A DNA stretch of 64,000 nt from Coix lacryma-jobi var. lacryma-jobi (Eukaryota; Streptophyta; Magnoliopsida; Poales; Poaceae): positions 94,782,848 through 94,846,847 of the forward strand of contig CM019826.1 in assembly GCA_009763385.1 (NCBI GenBank). Direction: 5' to 3'. Of the stretch, positions 1-10,632 are shown piece after piece (within the stretch, counting starts at the first letter, position 1; the number at the start of each line of letters is the position of its first letter). The position numbers and the translations under genes were made by a program. The notes under the pieces were generated by a model. It searched no databases, was not told where the DNA came from, and saw only the letters and a program-made list of their open reading frames with translations.

Positions 1-2020
1 CTCGGCCGTCTCCCCAACCCACTGAATCGAGCCCTAGCCACCCACATTGCCCAGACTGACCTCATCTTCCCCAACTCCGGTCATCCGCCGTCGCAGTCGT
101 GTTCGTCGTCGCGCGGTGAGGACAGGACTCCTCGAACCAAATTGAGTACACCATTAGCTTCGCCTTGGTTTACTGACTCCCGTCGGCTCGCTACCATGGT
201 CTCTATCGCGTAGGGGAGGCCGGAACGCCGCCTCTATCTTCGCCGCCGTCGTCGACCTCTACTTCCCCGAGCCCCTCCGACCAAACCAACGCGCGCACCA
301 AACCTAGGTGAGCCCCCTGGTGCCGATGCTAGCCGTCGTTCGGTCACTACCGTGCCGCCTTGGCCGGAACACCGGCGCGCCGCCGGGAACGGCGCGGCCA
401 CCATACCTCCGGTCGCCGATAGCCTTAACCAACCCCACCGGTGCGTTCGCCTTGCGTCAAGGAGCGCGTAGGTAGTGTCGATTTGGTTCCTGGCCTCGCC
501 GCCGGCGAGAACGGCCGGCGGTCAATGCCGCCATCGCGCGGTCAGCGCCCGCGCGCGCTGGCCTGTGTGCTGGTCCGGCCTGACATCACGGCCCCGCCAG
601 TCAGTGTGATAGGCTTAGGGTTTTCTATTTTCGCGCATATGAACAGTGTCGAAATTTGTTATTTTTGCTGTATTTTTGTTACTGCTCTAAAAATTCTGAA
701 AATTTTTGTGTAGCCTCTCTGACCTGTGAAGAAAATTATAAAAATATGAAACTGAAGGTTTGGACAAGTTTTGTTGGAGGATCAAAATAGTTACATAAAT
801 AGTTTAAGAACTTTAAATAATTTTGTAGGCTGTTCCTGAAGTCCAAAAATTATGAAACCAATTTTGTAGTACTTTGCAACACATAACACATCTCTGCTAA
901 AATTTTGAGCCCTTTCGTGAAAATAAATTTTTAAGCCTTTATAATTAAACCTTTAATTAAATAATGGTTGTTGATTGATTTAGTTAATTCTGCAATTTTG
1001 TTTCTCCTATCATATTGTCAAAAGTTAGGTGGTCACTGTTGTGCCAAATTAGTCAATTAACACAGAAAGTTTAGGTTAGGAGAAATCCCTTTTGGTGGCA
1101 CCATGTTTATGTTGATCTAAATAAATAAACTATTTAACTAACAAAATTCTATTACTTAAGCTTGTTACTGTTAAATAGAAATCGTGAGTTAACAGGTTAC
1201 ATTGTGTTCTGGATAGTTCCCTATTGAATACCTATGTTATGGGTTATGCAATTGATCATTGCTAATCATGTTGTAACAAGAAACTTGCCTTGCATTGTTC
1301 CTATAATTTTCTGGTTCAGTTCTGTTGGAAAAATGATAACACCATGATCCTGTGGTTTGCTGGCAAAATGTTGTATAGCAAAGTTGTAGCGCTTTTGTAT
1401 ATCTAGCTGCTCCTAAAATTTCGTAATTGTTGGATGTATATACTGGGAGTTATGTTCTGTTCAATCTGGGTTTGCAGTGCTGTCCAGAATCTGGACAGTT
1501 TGTGAAAACTGAACTGTTTGGGATATTTAACTTGTAAATCAGATTTGGTGTATTATAAGAAAGTTGTAGAAGATTTCATATGCTTTCCAGAATGGTTTAG
1601 ATCACAATTTTTGATGTCTCTGAACTCCAGATATGGTCTGTGGAACAGTGGTGTTTGAATCTGTCCAGAATCTGGACAGATTTAACCAAATGAATTGTTT
1701 GGTCCATATGACCCTGGAATCAGCTTTTGTGTATTACAGAAAATTCTTAGAGAATTTGTTAAGCTTTCCAGATTGTCCTGAATCACCAGAATTGCTATTG
1801 TGTAGCTCTGGTTATGATTAAAACAAGTTGGTACATCAAATCTGTTCGGGATATTATTTATGCAAATCTTGTTCCAAATATGATGTCTGTTTCTAAATTC
1901 AGTTTAAGATTGTTGTTTGCTGCGGTACTCTTCTGCTTATAGTTGTCCAGCATCATGAGCATTCATTCATATTCGTATCACATGCATCTTATATATACTC
2001 GTTCGTTATATTGCATTTAG

Positions 2021-2128
2021 AAACCGATATTAGCACGGATCAGCCGGAGATTGCAACAAGGGAGGCACCGGTCTTCTATGAGGTTGGATTTGATATCTAT
2101 GGGGACGAACCAGAAGAGGAACCCCAAG
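2021..2128 (+). other. Putative internal exon inside the T0 LTR
   Basis: A 108-nt segment lies between an acceptor-like ATTTAG (ends 2020) and a GC-type donor AAG|GCAAGC (2126-2134). It is open in the frame that starts after two bases and reads as an acidic peptide ending EEEPQ. The corresponding segment of T1 (55908-56000, 93 nt) has the same borders, the same phase and a similar acidic character. Both lengths are multiples of three. Splicing is inferred from sequence only. Confidence 0.4.
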
Positions 2129-2557
2129 GCAAGCCCCGGTGCATTTGCCCCTACCTTGCAATTTTCAATAATATACTTGTTGATAAAATTGGTGCATTAA
2201 GTTTAGGAGTTGAATGTTACCTATTTGATGCATTGACTACCTTGAATACTCCTTATATTATCCTTGTCTCTGGGTCATTTACAAATGCTTAGACTACTTA
2301 GCCTTGCTCAATAGAATATGTTTTTGAAAAGAGAGATGCTATTGTTGGGAACCCTTCCCTCGGTTTGGGATGGTGTAATTAAAATGAGACCGGGCGCGTA
2401 ACTTGCACAGGAAATGGAATTCTGGTGTAGTGTTTCCGCCTATGTCGCCTAGGGCCCGTCCGATGTTGGCCCGTTGGATCGAGAACTATTTGTTAGTACT
2501 GGTCACATGCTTCGGTAAGCCCTACTGTGGCTATGCCCTTACTGGAACGGCGCACCC

Positions 2558-2598
2558 GCGCACTGGGAGTGGAGAGATGGCGGGAGTAGCGTGTACCC
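2558..2598 (+). other. 41-bp block shared perfectly by T0 and T1 LTRs
   Basis: These 41 bases, beginning GCGCACTGGGAGTGG, are identical to T1 56416-56456, although the surrounding LTR sequence is strongly diverged. The block lies in the putative second intron. Its function is unknown; a promoter or transcript-processing element is possible. Confidence 0.75.
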
Positions 2599-2713
2599 AC
2601 CCTACTCGGTCACCTGTTGTACATTACTCAACAAGGCCGTTGTAGGGCGGTGGTGTACTGTATTCCCGGGTGGCGCGGCTCCGGTCCGGTTTGAGCGGAT
2701 CCACGGGACGGTT

Positions 2714-2743
2714 GATATATGCGAGTTCGGTCTCGCATATGTC
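2714..2743 (+). other. LTR stem-loop in T0
   Basis: GATATATGCGAG pairs with CTCGCATATGTC across a six-base loop (one G-U pair). The counterpart in T1 at 56547-56577 keeps an eight-base perfect stem, GATATATG with CATATATC, with different loop-side bases. It lies about 115 bases after the conserved 41-bp block in both LTRs. Confidence 0.5.
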
Positions 2744-3096
2744 GTGTGATAAGGAAGCCCCAGGTGGGTAGATCAAGCAGTTCGAATCGTCATTTGCTCC
2801 ACGAGAAAAGGAGACTCGTCCTCGCACCCTCAGCGTAGTTTAATGATGAAACATTGGAGGATTAATGGGTTGATTATGAGATGTATATTCATTTACTTAG
2901 TTAATATTAGAAATATGGAATGACACAACTACTTGGTAGTAGGAGCTTTTAGGCAAAGGAAAAACTTTTGATTCTTGCTAAAGCCTTACCTTGACTTTCC
3001 CTCAACGCGCATTCCTGAGTCTTCTCCCCATTTTATTAGTCGGGTAAGTCTTGTTGAGTATTCCTGTACTCAGGGTTCGATGACCCCTTGTTGCAG

Positions 3097-3167
3097 GTGA
3101 GACCGCTGAACAGATGTGCTTCGGGCCATGCTGCATGACCATCTTTTTGGTTGAGGATGATAAGTAA
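3097..3167 (+). other. Putative terminal exon inside the T0 LTR
   Basis: It follows an acceptor-like TTGTTGCAG (ends 3096). If joined to the exon ending at 2128, the frame continues as Q-G-E and then 21 more codons to TAA at 3165-3167, ending VEDDK. The T1 counterpart (56926-57005) also continues as Q-G-E in the same phase and ends EEESDDNSNV before TGA. I infer a spliced frame; there is no transcript evidence. Confidence 0.4.
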
Positions 3168-3513
3168 TGTACCCTTGGGCAGGGTTTTTAATATTATGGT
3201 TATGTTATCAGACTTCCAGCTAGCACTCTAGTACTATCGCAACTTGAACTCTTTATCACCTATGTTGTAATATTGAACACCGGTTTGTAATATTATGTTT
3301 ATATAAGACTTCCGCGGAAATACTCCGATCTGGTATTTTGTATGAAATGTGATGTGTTGTAATGATTGTACTCGGATGATTCCTGTGACCTATGGATACG
3401 TCGATCGTATCCAACAAATTAATCCAGTCTTGTGGCACACCTACATAACGGTCAGAGGTCGTTGGACATATGACAGGTGTAGGTGGGCCACATTATTGGG
3501 AGAGTCTGTTACA

Positions 3514-3832
3514 GAACCTTACTGCATGACCATCGGACGCTGCTACAGTAACAGCTCGGCGTCCGATGCTCAGGCCCCGGCGCTTCCGATGGTCAACGGA
3601 GCGCCCGATGCCCTGCGTCCGATGCTCACTAAAAAATAAAATACAGAAATAGACATGTGGCAACGGCGCGTCCGATGCTACTCGGGTCAGCGTCTGATGC
3701 CAAGAACACCAGCGCCCGATGCCCCCGAAAATTGTGTGTAGTTTTTCAACGATTCAATCCGATCTCCTCCGAATCAAAAGCTCTAAGGCCAAGACTTGAT
3801 CTAAGAGGTCACAAGGGTATTAGTGAGCTACT
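3514..3832. repeat. Unassigned spacer with repeated GCGTCCGATGC-like motifs
   Basis: This 319-bp stretch lies between the end of the T0 LTR and the start of the H LTR. It holds about seven variants of the motif (G)CGTCCGATGC or its complement, for example near 3535, 3560, 3590, 3608 and 3669. The density of short GC-rich motifs resembles the motif block of the copia LTRs in this window, but the motif differs. It is probably a fragment of another LTR. No gene is seen. Confidence 0.45.
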
Positions 3833-3907
3833 TGTTGACACTCCTTAATGGAATCACCCTAAGAATGAACCTCATAAGCAATAACCTAGTGAAGGCACTA
3901 AGGAGTG

Positions 3908-3934
3908 TACGGGACACTACTAGCATCACTTAAC
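3908..3934. other. Left copy of a 27-bp target duplication around C3
   Basis: The sequence starting TACGGGACACTACTAGC is repeated at 6438-6464 with a single mismatch (C/G). Copia integration makes 5-bp duplications, so 27 bp is abnormal. The first five bases, TACGG, are the same target site used by C2 in the other H LTR (35596-35600). Confidence 0.85.
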
Positions 3935-4702
3935 CTAGTTTGGGAGTTTGCTCTTGCTCGTTTGATGAAGGTTTTTCAATTTGTTTGGAGCGATTTTATG
4001 CTAGTTGTGTTGAGCCTCTATGCCTTTATCTTGAGGGACTAGCAGTTTTGCCTTCTGAGTGTGATTCTCAATTGGTATCGAGCTTTTTTGCTCTTCAGTT
4101 GGTATCGAGCTTTCTCGCCAGCGGTGTTGAGCCTATTCTACCTCTTCTTGAGGGCTAGCTTTGCTTTGCTTGGATGCATCGAGCCGTTGCCCATGTCTCT
4201 GGGGATCAAGTTGTCTTGCTCTTTCCACTTGACCTTCTTCGGCTTTGCTATGCTTTTGGGTCATTTGGTCGAGTTCTCTCTTCTCCTTCTTCTTCCTTCT
4301 TCTACTTCATTGTGATTTGTGTTGGTAGTTGACAATGCACTCATCAAAGGGGAGATTGCGGATACATGGGTGTATGCCGAGTCTCGAGTGATGAGTGATT
4401 GTCAATGGGTTTGATGCACATGTTCTTTGGCTTGTGTTGTGCAGGTGTCGAGCACGGATAGAGTGATCGAAGGCAAGGTGAAGGTCAAGTAGAGACGTGC
4501 CGTGCCGATGGACCAGGAGCGGTGAAGGGCGGATGTGAGGCTTGGAATGAGGGACTGGTGGCCTGAGGATCAGCTGTGGTGGCTGACAGCCTGGGACAGC
4601 GACGAGCGGAGACTTGCAGGGCACGGTGTTGCTCGGGTCGAGGACTTGGGGACACGTGTCGGTGGACGGGGTGCATGGGCGGTGCATCCCCTCTATGGCT
4701 CG

Positions 4703-4975
4703 GTTTGATGATTGAGCCACAGAAAAACCATTGGGTCGACGGTTTCTAGGTTTGGGCCACAAAACCTGGGTGCTGCGGGTTTTGCGAGTTTGGGCCACAA
4801 AACTCGGGCTAAGGACGGTTTCCAGGTTTGGGCCTCAAAACCTGGATGCTGACGGGTTTCTGAGTTTGGGCCACAAAACTCAGGCGATGGACGGCTAGTT
4901 TCCCGGTTTGGGCCTCAAAACCGGGGGTTGGTCGTGAAGACAGGTTTCCCGGTTTCGGCCTCAAAACTGAGGGCG
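4703..4975 (+). repeat. Hairpin array in the C3 LTR
   Basis: Six to seven short inverted repeats of the form arm-GGCC-loop-arm, such as GGTTTGGGCCTCAAAACC. Arm sequences change from unit to unit while staying largely self-complementary. The same array occurs in every full copia LTR here and is described in detail for C1 at 10633-10895. Confidence 0.75.
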
Positions 4976-5765
4976 GAGTCCGTGAAAATGACAAGAAGAG
5001 CGGTGGCGGCACGTGGCGGCAATCGGTGAGGTTGCGTCGAGGCAACGCTACCAGTTGTGCGGGCGTGGCCGTCGGATCAGCATCTAGTTCGAGTTGGTCC
5101 AGAATAACCCTAGGGTTTAGCTGGTTCGCTCTGTAATTAGTTAGGGGTAGAGTGGGAACTAGAATTAGGATAAGTATAGGGACACACCCACCTCCCATCC
5201 AATCTCAGTCATTTGCTACTCTCCACTTAGGTTTTCCTGCTCTCCCAATCCCCTGCTGTAGCTACTGAGATCCACAGAGAACCATACCTCTGTGTTCATG
5301 AGATTTTGAGGAAGTGAGACCGTAATCTCACTGTTGTAGCGTGTGGTAGCCAAACGGTTGCAGATCGATGTCTTGATTCGCGTTTTTATTTTGTTCTTCG
5401 CGTTCTTCGTTTCTTCGTGATTTTCCCATCACTCGATCTCCCTCTATACTGCGTCTTTCTGAAATCCACTTGAATCAACTTGTTCTTTACAGCGAGGAGA
5501 TCATTCCCACTGAAGGAAATCATCTAACTCCTCACGAACAAGTAGATCAGGTCGATTCAATTTTCGTGGCACTTTTTTGGTTCATACACCTTCTCCTTCG
5601 ATTTCTCGTTGATTGAGTTGATTTGAGCGGATGATTTCTTGGGGATAGTCTCCTAACTACCTTGTGATCAACCTCTCCAAGATTGGGATCAAGGGATTTT
5701 GATTTGGATCGATTTGGAGGAGATTTGAGTTGAGGGCGACCGAAATCGCCCTTTCTGGGCACTTG

Positions 5766-6024
5766 CGGACAGTCTGCCAGTGTGCCCGCGGACAGTCCGT
5801 GCGTCGGGCTCCGACCGAGTCAGTGGTCGCGAGTCTCGGCTGTGTTGCCTCGGCTTGACCGACGGACAGTCTGCAGTTGGTGACCACGGACAGTCCGGGG
5901 GTCGAGCAGAAGGTTTCAGCAACCTTGCTGTTTTGTCCATTTAGCGGGCGGACAGTCCGCCAAAGGCACGCGGATAGTCCGCAGTTGAGCCGGACAGTCC
6001 GGGACCATACCCGCGGACAGTCCG
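5766..6024 (+). repeat. Eight CGGACAGTCCG palindromes in the C3 LTR
   Basis: Eight copies or near copies of CGGAC(A/T)GTCCG, a palindrome with a single central base, spaced irregularly over about 260 bp. Variants such as CGGATAGTCCG and CGGACAGTCTG are single C-to-T changes. Confidence 0.8.
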
Positions 6025-7164
6025 GGAACTCGCAGACTTGTCTTCTTCAGTGCGTTTGCTTTCCCAGCTTTTCCGCTTGGTTTCTGGACTTCTCATTTGG
6101 CCCTAGAGTTGACCAAGTAACCTCGTATCTTTGCTACTTGTTAGCATAGGTATTTGCAGATTTCCCGACGTAGTCTTCCATCTATGTTCGGGAGTCGGTT
6201 TTTTTAGGGGTCAAACTTGTGCCGGTGCTTTTGGCGTTTGGTTTGCTCTTGCTTGGTGGTGCCTCACTGTGATCCTAGGGATCATCCACCCTCTTCCAAG
6301 GGTCGTGGGCATCACAATTTCGGTCAAAGCTTTTGGGGGTTGATTTTTGGGACAAAGGCCAAAGTTTCGAGAGAAATTTTTGAAGCTCCCATTCACCCCC
6401 CCTCTGGTCGCCTTGCTTTTGCACTCTCGGTCCTTCATACGGGACAGTACTAGCATCACTTAACGTCAAGTTGTCATCCCCAACATGAAGCTAGTAGTGT
6501 GATTATATCAGAGCACTGGATCTTAAGATACATATTTACCCGCAAGCGCACAGATAAATACACCCGTTGTAGAAGCATTTCACCCAAGCTAGTCTCAGGT
6601 ATCGTTATTTATATTTAGCCTAGAGACTAATCAATTCAATGTATGATGGTACTACACTAGTGAGGACTTAACAGCAATTAATGTGGCACACACTTGTGAT
6701 AAAGACTGATAACACACTCATTACATGTCATAGTATACATTGATTAGTGCAGACATATTTGGCAATCATTGGCAAGGTCATATCATATTTATATTCAAGA
6801 GGTAATTCCATAGTAGAGGTGCCAAACAGAGTAACCCTAAACCATGAGTTAACTGAGCCATACTGAACACTCCATTCGGGAGGTGGAATACAAAGGACTC
6901 AACAGGAGTGTCACACCCACGATCTACCACTCTATCCGGAACATAGGAAGCATTCGCAGATAAATAGTGTATAGGCACCACGCCTACACAGTATCTATCA
7001 CCCACCCAATGATCATTAAGATGAGCGCTATAAGAACATGAGTATAAACATAATGGTGATCTACCTATGCCAAATATATAATCAAAGCACACTACAAGCA
7101 ATATAATTAAGAATATAATTATTGATGTCTTAGTCATATCAATTGTATTGCTATCTAGAACACA

Positions 7165-7300
7165 GGGATGAACAATAAGATGAACTAGAACATCTAGAAG
7201 AACTAGAGTATGAACTAGAACATGAAGTAGAAGATGAACTAGAACTAGACGACGAACTAGAACATGAACAATGATGAACTAGAAGAGCAATTATGAACTA
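7165..7300. repeat. Low-complexity ATGAACTAGAAC repeats in the H LTR
   Basis: About nine degenerate copies of a 12 to 15-base unit (GATGAACTAGAACAT and variants) lie head to tail. I see no coding meaning. Confidence 0.7.
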
Positions 7301-7538
7301 GAAACATGATTAGATCCATAATGTTAATACAAGAGAGAAGATCTTGGGTTTACCGAGCCTTCTCATGACTAGATCTGGAATCCAAGCGAAGCTTGCCTCC
7401 TTTAATCCTATTCTATCTAACTATTCTAGGTGGATGTAGTCCTAGGGCTTCTGAATGATCTCCTTCTCTGGTGATGAACTGATCTGATTCTATCTGATGT
7501 GATGAATATGATGCCTGGAGAGGGGGGTCTGGGGCTGC

Positions 7539-7545
7539 TTATATA
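7539..7545 (-). promoter_or_regulatory. TATA box candidate of the H LTR
   Basis: On the minus strand the sequence reads TATATAA within GGCTATATAAGCAGC, inside the H 3' LTR and in the direction of H transcription. The G-element LTRs have a TATA candidate in a comparable context. Confidence 0.45.
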
Positions 7546-7901
7546 GCCCTGGGCGAGGAACCGTGGCCATAGGATCAAACTGACCTTAGGTACGGCTGAG
7601 ATGCATCCTTGTAGGCGGTGGAGGAAAGTCCCACCTGGCGGCCTCTCGGGGTGCTCGGCCTCCTGGTGTCCTCTAGGTCCTTCAGGAGTATTCCTGATGC
7701 GTCGGTTCGGCAATCTTCCGTCGGGTTCTTTCCAGAAGAAGTAATCTGTGTTGGTTTTCTGGTTTAGTCCCTGCAGAATCATAATTCACCAAAACTCGTG
7801 GAATATTGTCAATTAAAACCCTAAAGCTTTATTGGTGATTGAATTCATGCCCTTTTTATATTTATTTATCCTTTAATTTTGATAGATAACCAGTGTCAAC
7901 A

Positions 7902-7939
7902 ACTCCCCCAAGCTTACCTTTTGCTAGTCCCTTAGCAAA
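7902..7939 (-). other. H polypurine tract and adjacent stem-loop
   Basis: On the minus strand, AAGCTTGGGGGAGT abuts the 3' LTR and is the plus-strand primer for reverse transcription. Just upstream (7920-7939) is a stem of seven pairs, TTTGCTA with TAGCAAA, and loop AGGGAC. The G elements have a stem-loop in the same place with different arms. Confidence 0.75.
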
Positions 7940-8394
7940 TAGTCATGATGAATCAGGAAATGCTACTATGCTTTCACACCTCAAAGGTACATATGTTCAA
8001 ACCAAAAATCTTCCTTTGGATTAGAGTTAACTATTCTGACTTACTCATATTACCTTTAACTATGGAGCTTTTGCCTTCACCTGGGTCTTAAGCAATTGAA
8101 AGATAGAACAATCAAGCTAAGTACTGTATCTCTAACTCTTTGATCAACCTTCATTCTGGAGTTTTTATATATTTTCGAAATAAAATTCAGAGATTTTACT
8201 GTATGACACTCTCAAATCACTCTTTTATATTTTTATGATTCCTCCCTGATGCATTTTCCTTCTTTTTTATGAATATATATCTGGAGCTTTTAAAGAAGTT
8301 AATAGCATATCTTACCAAGTCCAAGTTCAAAGTTAGGGAGAAAAATGTCATACTCATAGATCAAGAACTTAGAACCTTTGAAATTTGTCATCTT
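7902..8394 (-). other. H 3' untranslated internal DNA, left part
   Basis: AT-rich noncoding sequence between the H 3' LTR and the G2 insertion point. It ends with ATCTT (8390-8394), the left target duplication of G2. No ORF with recognisable domains is present. Confidence 0.7.
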
Positions 8395-9161
8395 TGTTGG
8401 TAGTTCTTAACTTCACTAAAGATAGAGCTAGGCATCTATCCCCGGTAACGGCCCAGAAATGCTTGTTGACACTTACTAACGTCGTTACTAGGAGTAGACT
8501 ATGGAATCTATCCCTGGCAATGGCGCCAGAAATGCATGTAGCAAGTCCAGTCACTATACCTGAAGGAGTGAAGCTAAAGCAGCTATCTACTAATGTCAAA
8601 TGGGGTTGTCAATCCCAACACTAGTAGGAGCTAGCTAGAGAGATTGCAATCTACCTAGAGGAGATTCTGCAAGCGCATAGAACTATCATAGTAGCACTTT
8701 GCCTGGGAGTACCAGGTGTCGATTTATTTGATCCCAAAGGAAGGCTAGGGTGGTGTATGAGTCGAGTCAAGGAGGGGATGAGAGTCGAAGAATAAGAAAC
8801 GGAAAAAGAGAGAAGAGGAGAGAGGAGATGAAAGGCTAGAAAGAATTTATGAGTGGATAGGTAAGGATGAAATGAATGGTTAAGGTAAGGTGGATGGATA
8901 GGTAGATGGGGGGAAAAGATAACTAAGGATAACTAATATAACTAACTAATAACTAATAACTACTCCTAGATAACTACGAAGCAAGATAGCCAAATGCCAA
9001 ATAAGCAACCAAGTTAAGTAAAGTTTTATTCCTATCTTGTCAAGTACCGAGGTGTACTAGCCTTTACCACTGACTTAGGTTGAACACTAGCACAACGAGC
9101 CTTACTGTTAAACTAGACCAACTACGTGGTGGAATTTCAGGCGCACAGGGCTGTCACCGCC
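8395..9161 (-). repeat. G2 3' LTR, left piece
   Basis: It matches the first 767 bp of the intact G2 5' LTR at 29384 onward. It is interrupted at 9161 by the C1 3' LTR. The low-complexity AACTAACTAATAACT stretch at 8925-8985 is part of the LTR. Confidence 0.85.
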
Positions 9162-9578
9162 TGAAGGACCGAGAATGCAATAGCAAGTCGACCAGAGGGG
9201 GGGTGAATGGGAGCCACAAAAATTTCTCTCGAAACTTTGGCCTATTGTCCCAAAATCAACCACAGAAAGCTTCGATCGAAACCGTGATGCCCACGACCCT
9301 TGGAAGAGGGTGGATGATCCCTAGGATCACAGCGAGGCACCACAAAGCGATAGCAAACCAAACGCAAGAAGCACCGGCACAAGTTTGCTCCCTAAAAAAC
9401 CAAGTCCCGAACGTAGATAGTCGGCTACGTCGAGAAATCCCCAAGCACCTATGCTAACAAGTAGCAAAGGTACCTAGAGAGGTTCCTTGGTCAACTCTAG
9501 GACCAAACGAGAAGTCCAGAAACCAAGAGAAGAAGCCGGGAGAGCAAACGCACTAAACTGGAACACACAGCGAGTTCC

Positions 9579-9837
9579 CGGACTGTCCGCCGGTACGGTC
9601 CCGGACTGTCCGGCTCAACCCCGGACTATACGCGACTGGGCGCCGGATTGTCCGCCGGCCAAATGGACAAAACAGCAAGGTTGCTGAGGGTCCCTGGTCG
9701 TCACGCGGACTGTCCGCGATCAACTACGGCAGACTGTCCGCCGGTCACACCTGACCATGGTGGCCGAGGCTCGCTGCCACTGGTCTGGCTCGAGCCCGAC
9801 GCGTGGACTGTCCGCGGTTCACCTGGCGGACTGTCCG
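9579..9837 (-). repeat. Eight CGGAC(A/T)GTCCG palindromes in the C1 3' LTR
   Basis: Eight sites, several extended to GGCGGACTGTCCGCC. Decayed copies include CGGATTGTCCG and CGGACTATACG. The count is the same as in the other full copia LTRs. Confidence 0.8.
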
Positions 9838-10632
9838 CGGATGAACAGAGAGGGCGATTTTGGTCGCCCCTCTCACGAATGCTCCCAAATCTGAACCAAA
9901 ACTCAATCCCATGTTCCCAAACTTGGAGAAGATGATCACAAGGTAGTTAGGAGACTATCCCCACGAAATCATCCGCTCAAATCGATTCAATCACCGGGAA
10001 ATCAAAAGGGGAGGAGTATGAATGAAAAAGCACCATGAAAACGAAATCAACCCGATCTACTTGTTCGTGAGGAGTTAGATAAATTCCTTCGGTGGAAATG
10101 ACCTCCTCACTATAAAGAACAAGTTGATTCAAACGGATTTCGCAAAAACGTAGTAGAGAGGGAGATCGAGTGACGGGAAAATCGCGAAGAAATGAAGAAC
10201 ACAAAGAACACAAACAAAACGCGAATCAAGTCATCGATCTGCAACCGTGTGGCTACCACACGCTACAACAGTGAGATTACGGTCTCACTTCCTCAAAATC
10301 TCCAGTACACAGAGGTATGGTTCTCTGCGGATCTCAGCTAGCTACAGCAGGGGATTGGGAGAGCAGGAAAACCTAGAAGCAAAGAGCAAATGACTGAGAT
10401 AGAATGGGAGGAGGGTGTCTCCCTCTACTTATCCTAATTCTAATTCCAGCTCTACCCCTCTCTAATTACAGAGCGAACCAGCTAAACCCTAGGGTTATTC
10501 TGGACCAACTCATGGTAGGTGGTGATCCGACGGCCACGCCCGCACAACTGGTAGCGTTGCCTCGACGCAACCTCACCGATCGCCGCCACGTGCCGCCACC
10601 GCTCTGCTTGTCCTTTTCCCGGACGTCGCACC

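Larger units (their letters stand above)
1..3513 (+). mobile_element. T0: right part of a Tekay/Del-like Ty3/gypsy LTR
   Basis: No protein domains are present. The stretch is recognised because it follows the same order of blocks as the intact 5' LTR of T1 (53411-57344): a GC-rich section (1-620), a long AT-rich section, a GGCAAGCCCCGG block (2127 here, 55999 in T1), a perfectly shared 41-bp block (2558-2598), a TTGCAGGTGAG block (3091) and an end like that of T1 (AGTCTGTTACA at 3503-3513 against GTTCTGCCACA). No primer binding site follows 3513, so this is a 3' LTR or a solo LTR. Its left end lies outside the window. Sequence between the shared blocks is strongly diverged, so T0 is an older or different subfamily than T1. 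Short ORFs in it (for example 441-713 and 2403-2645) are not supported as genes. Confidence 0.8.
3935..6437 (+). mobile_element. C3: 5'-truncated SIRE-like copia (3' UTR plus 3' LTR)
   Basis: 3935-4356 is the noncoding 3' end of a copia element, similar to the reverse complement of C4 near 42090-42460, ending in the polypurine tract AAAGGGGAGAT. 4357-6437 is a complete 2081-bp LTR (TGCGGATAC...TCCTTCA). The 5' LTR and all coding DNA are missing. The LTR shares distinctive variants with the C2 5' LTR (for example GGTCGTGAAGACAGG), more than with C1, C4 or C5, which suggests it is a copy of the C2 3' end. Confidence 0.8.
4357..6437 (+). repeat. C3 3' LTR
   Basis: It begins TGCGGATACATGGG after the polypurine tract and ends CTCGGTCCTTCA, followed by TACGG. 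It contains a hairpin array (about 4703-4975) and eight palindrome sites (5766-6024). The ORFs at 4307-4798 and 4809-5198 (minus) are proline-rich translations of the hairpin array and are not considered genes. Confidence 0.85.
3833..7901 (-). repeat. H 3' LTR, interrupted by C3
   Basis: The left 80 bp (3833-3912) match the start of the H 5' LTR at 35521-35600 except for about one base. The LTR resumes at 6438 after C3 and ends GTGTCAACA at 7901, followed by the polypurine tract. ORFs inside (6778-7137 and 7426-7782, minus) show no recognisable domain and are treated as chance. Confidence 0.8.

Noticed and set aside
441..713. 90-codon ORF at the left edge
   Set aside because: It spans the change from GC-rich to AT-rich LTR sequence, has no domain and no counterpart in T1.
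4307..5198. Proline-rich ORFs with repeated LRPKPGNRP-type peptides, also at 10404-11135, 24399-25221, 35560-36443, 41326-42037, 45133-45844 and 46976-47584
   Set aside because: They are translations of the copia LTR hairpin array, occur on both strands and in several frames, and differ between copies in frame.
6778..7137. 119-codon ORF with a hydrophobic start on the minus strand
   Set aside because: It lies in the H LTR, has no recognisable domain and cannot be checked against a second copy in the window.
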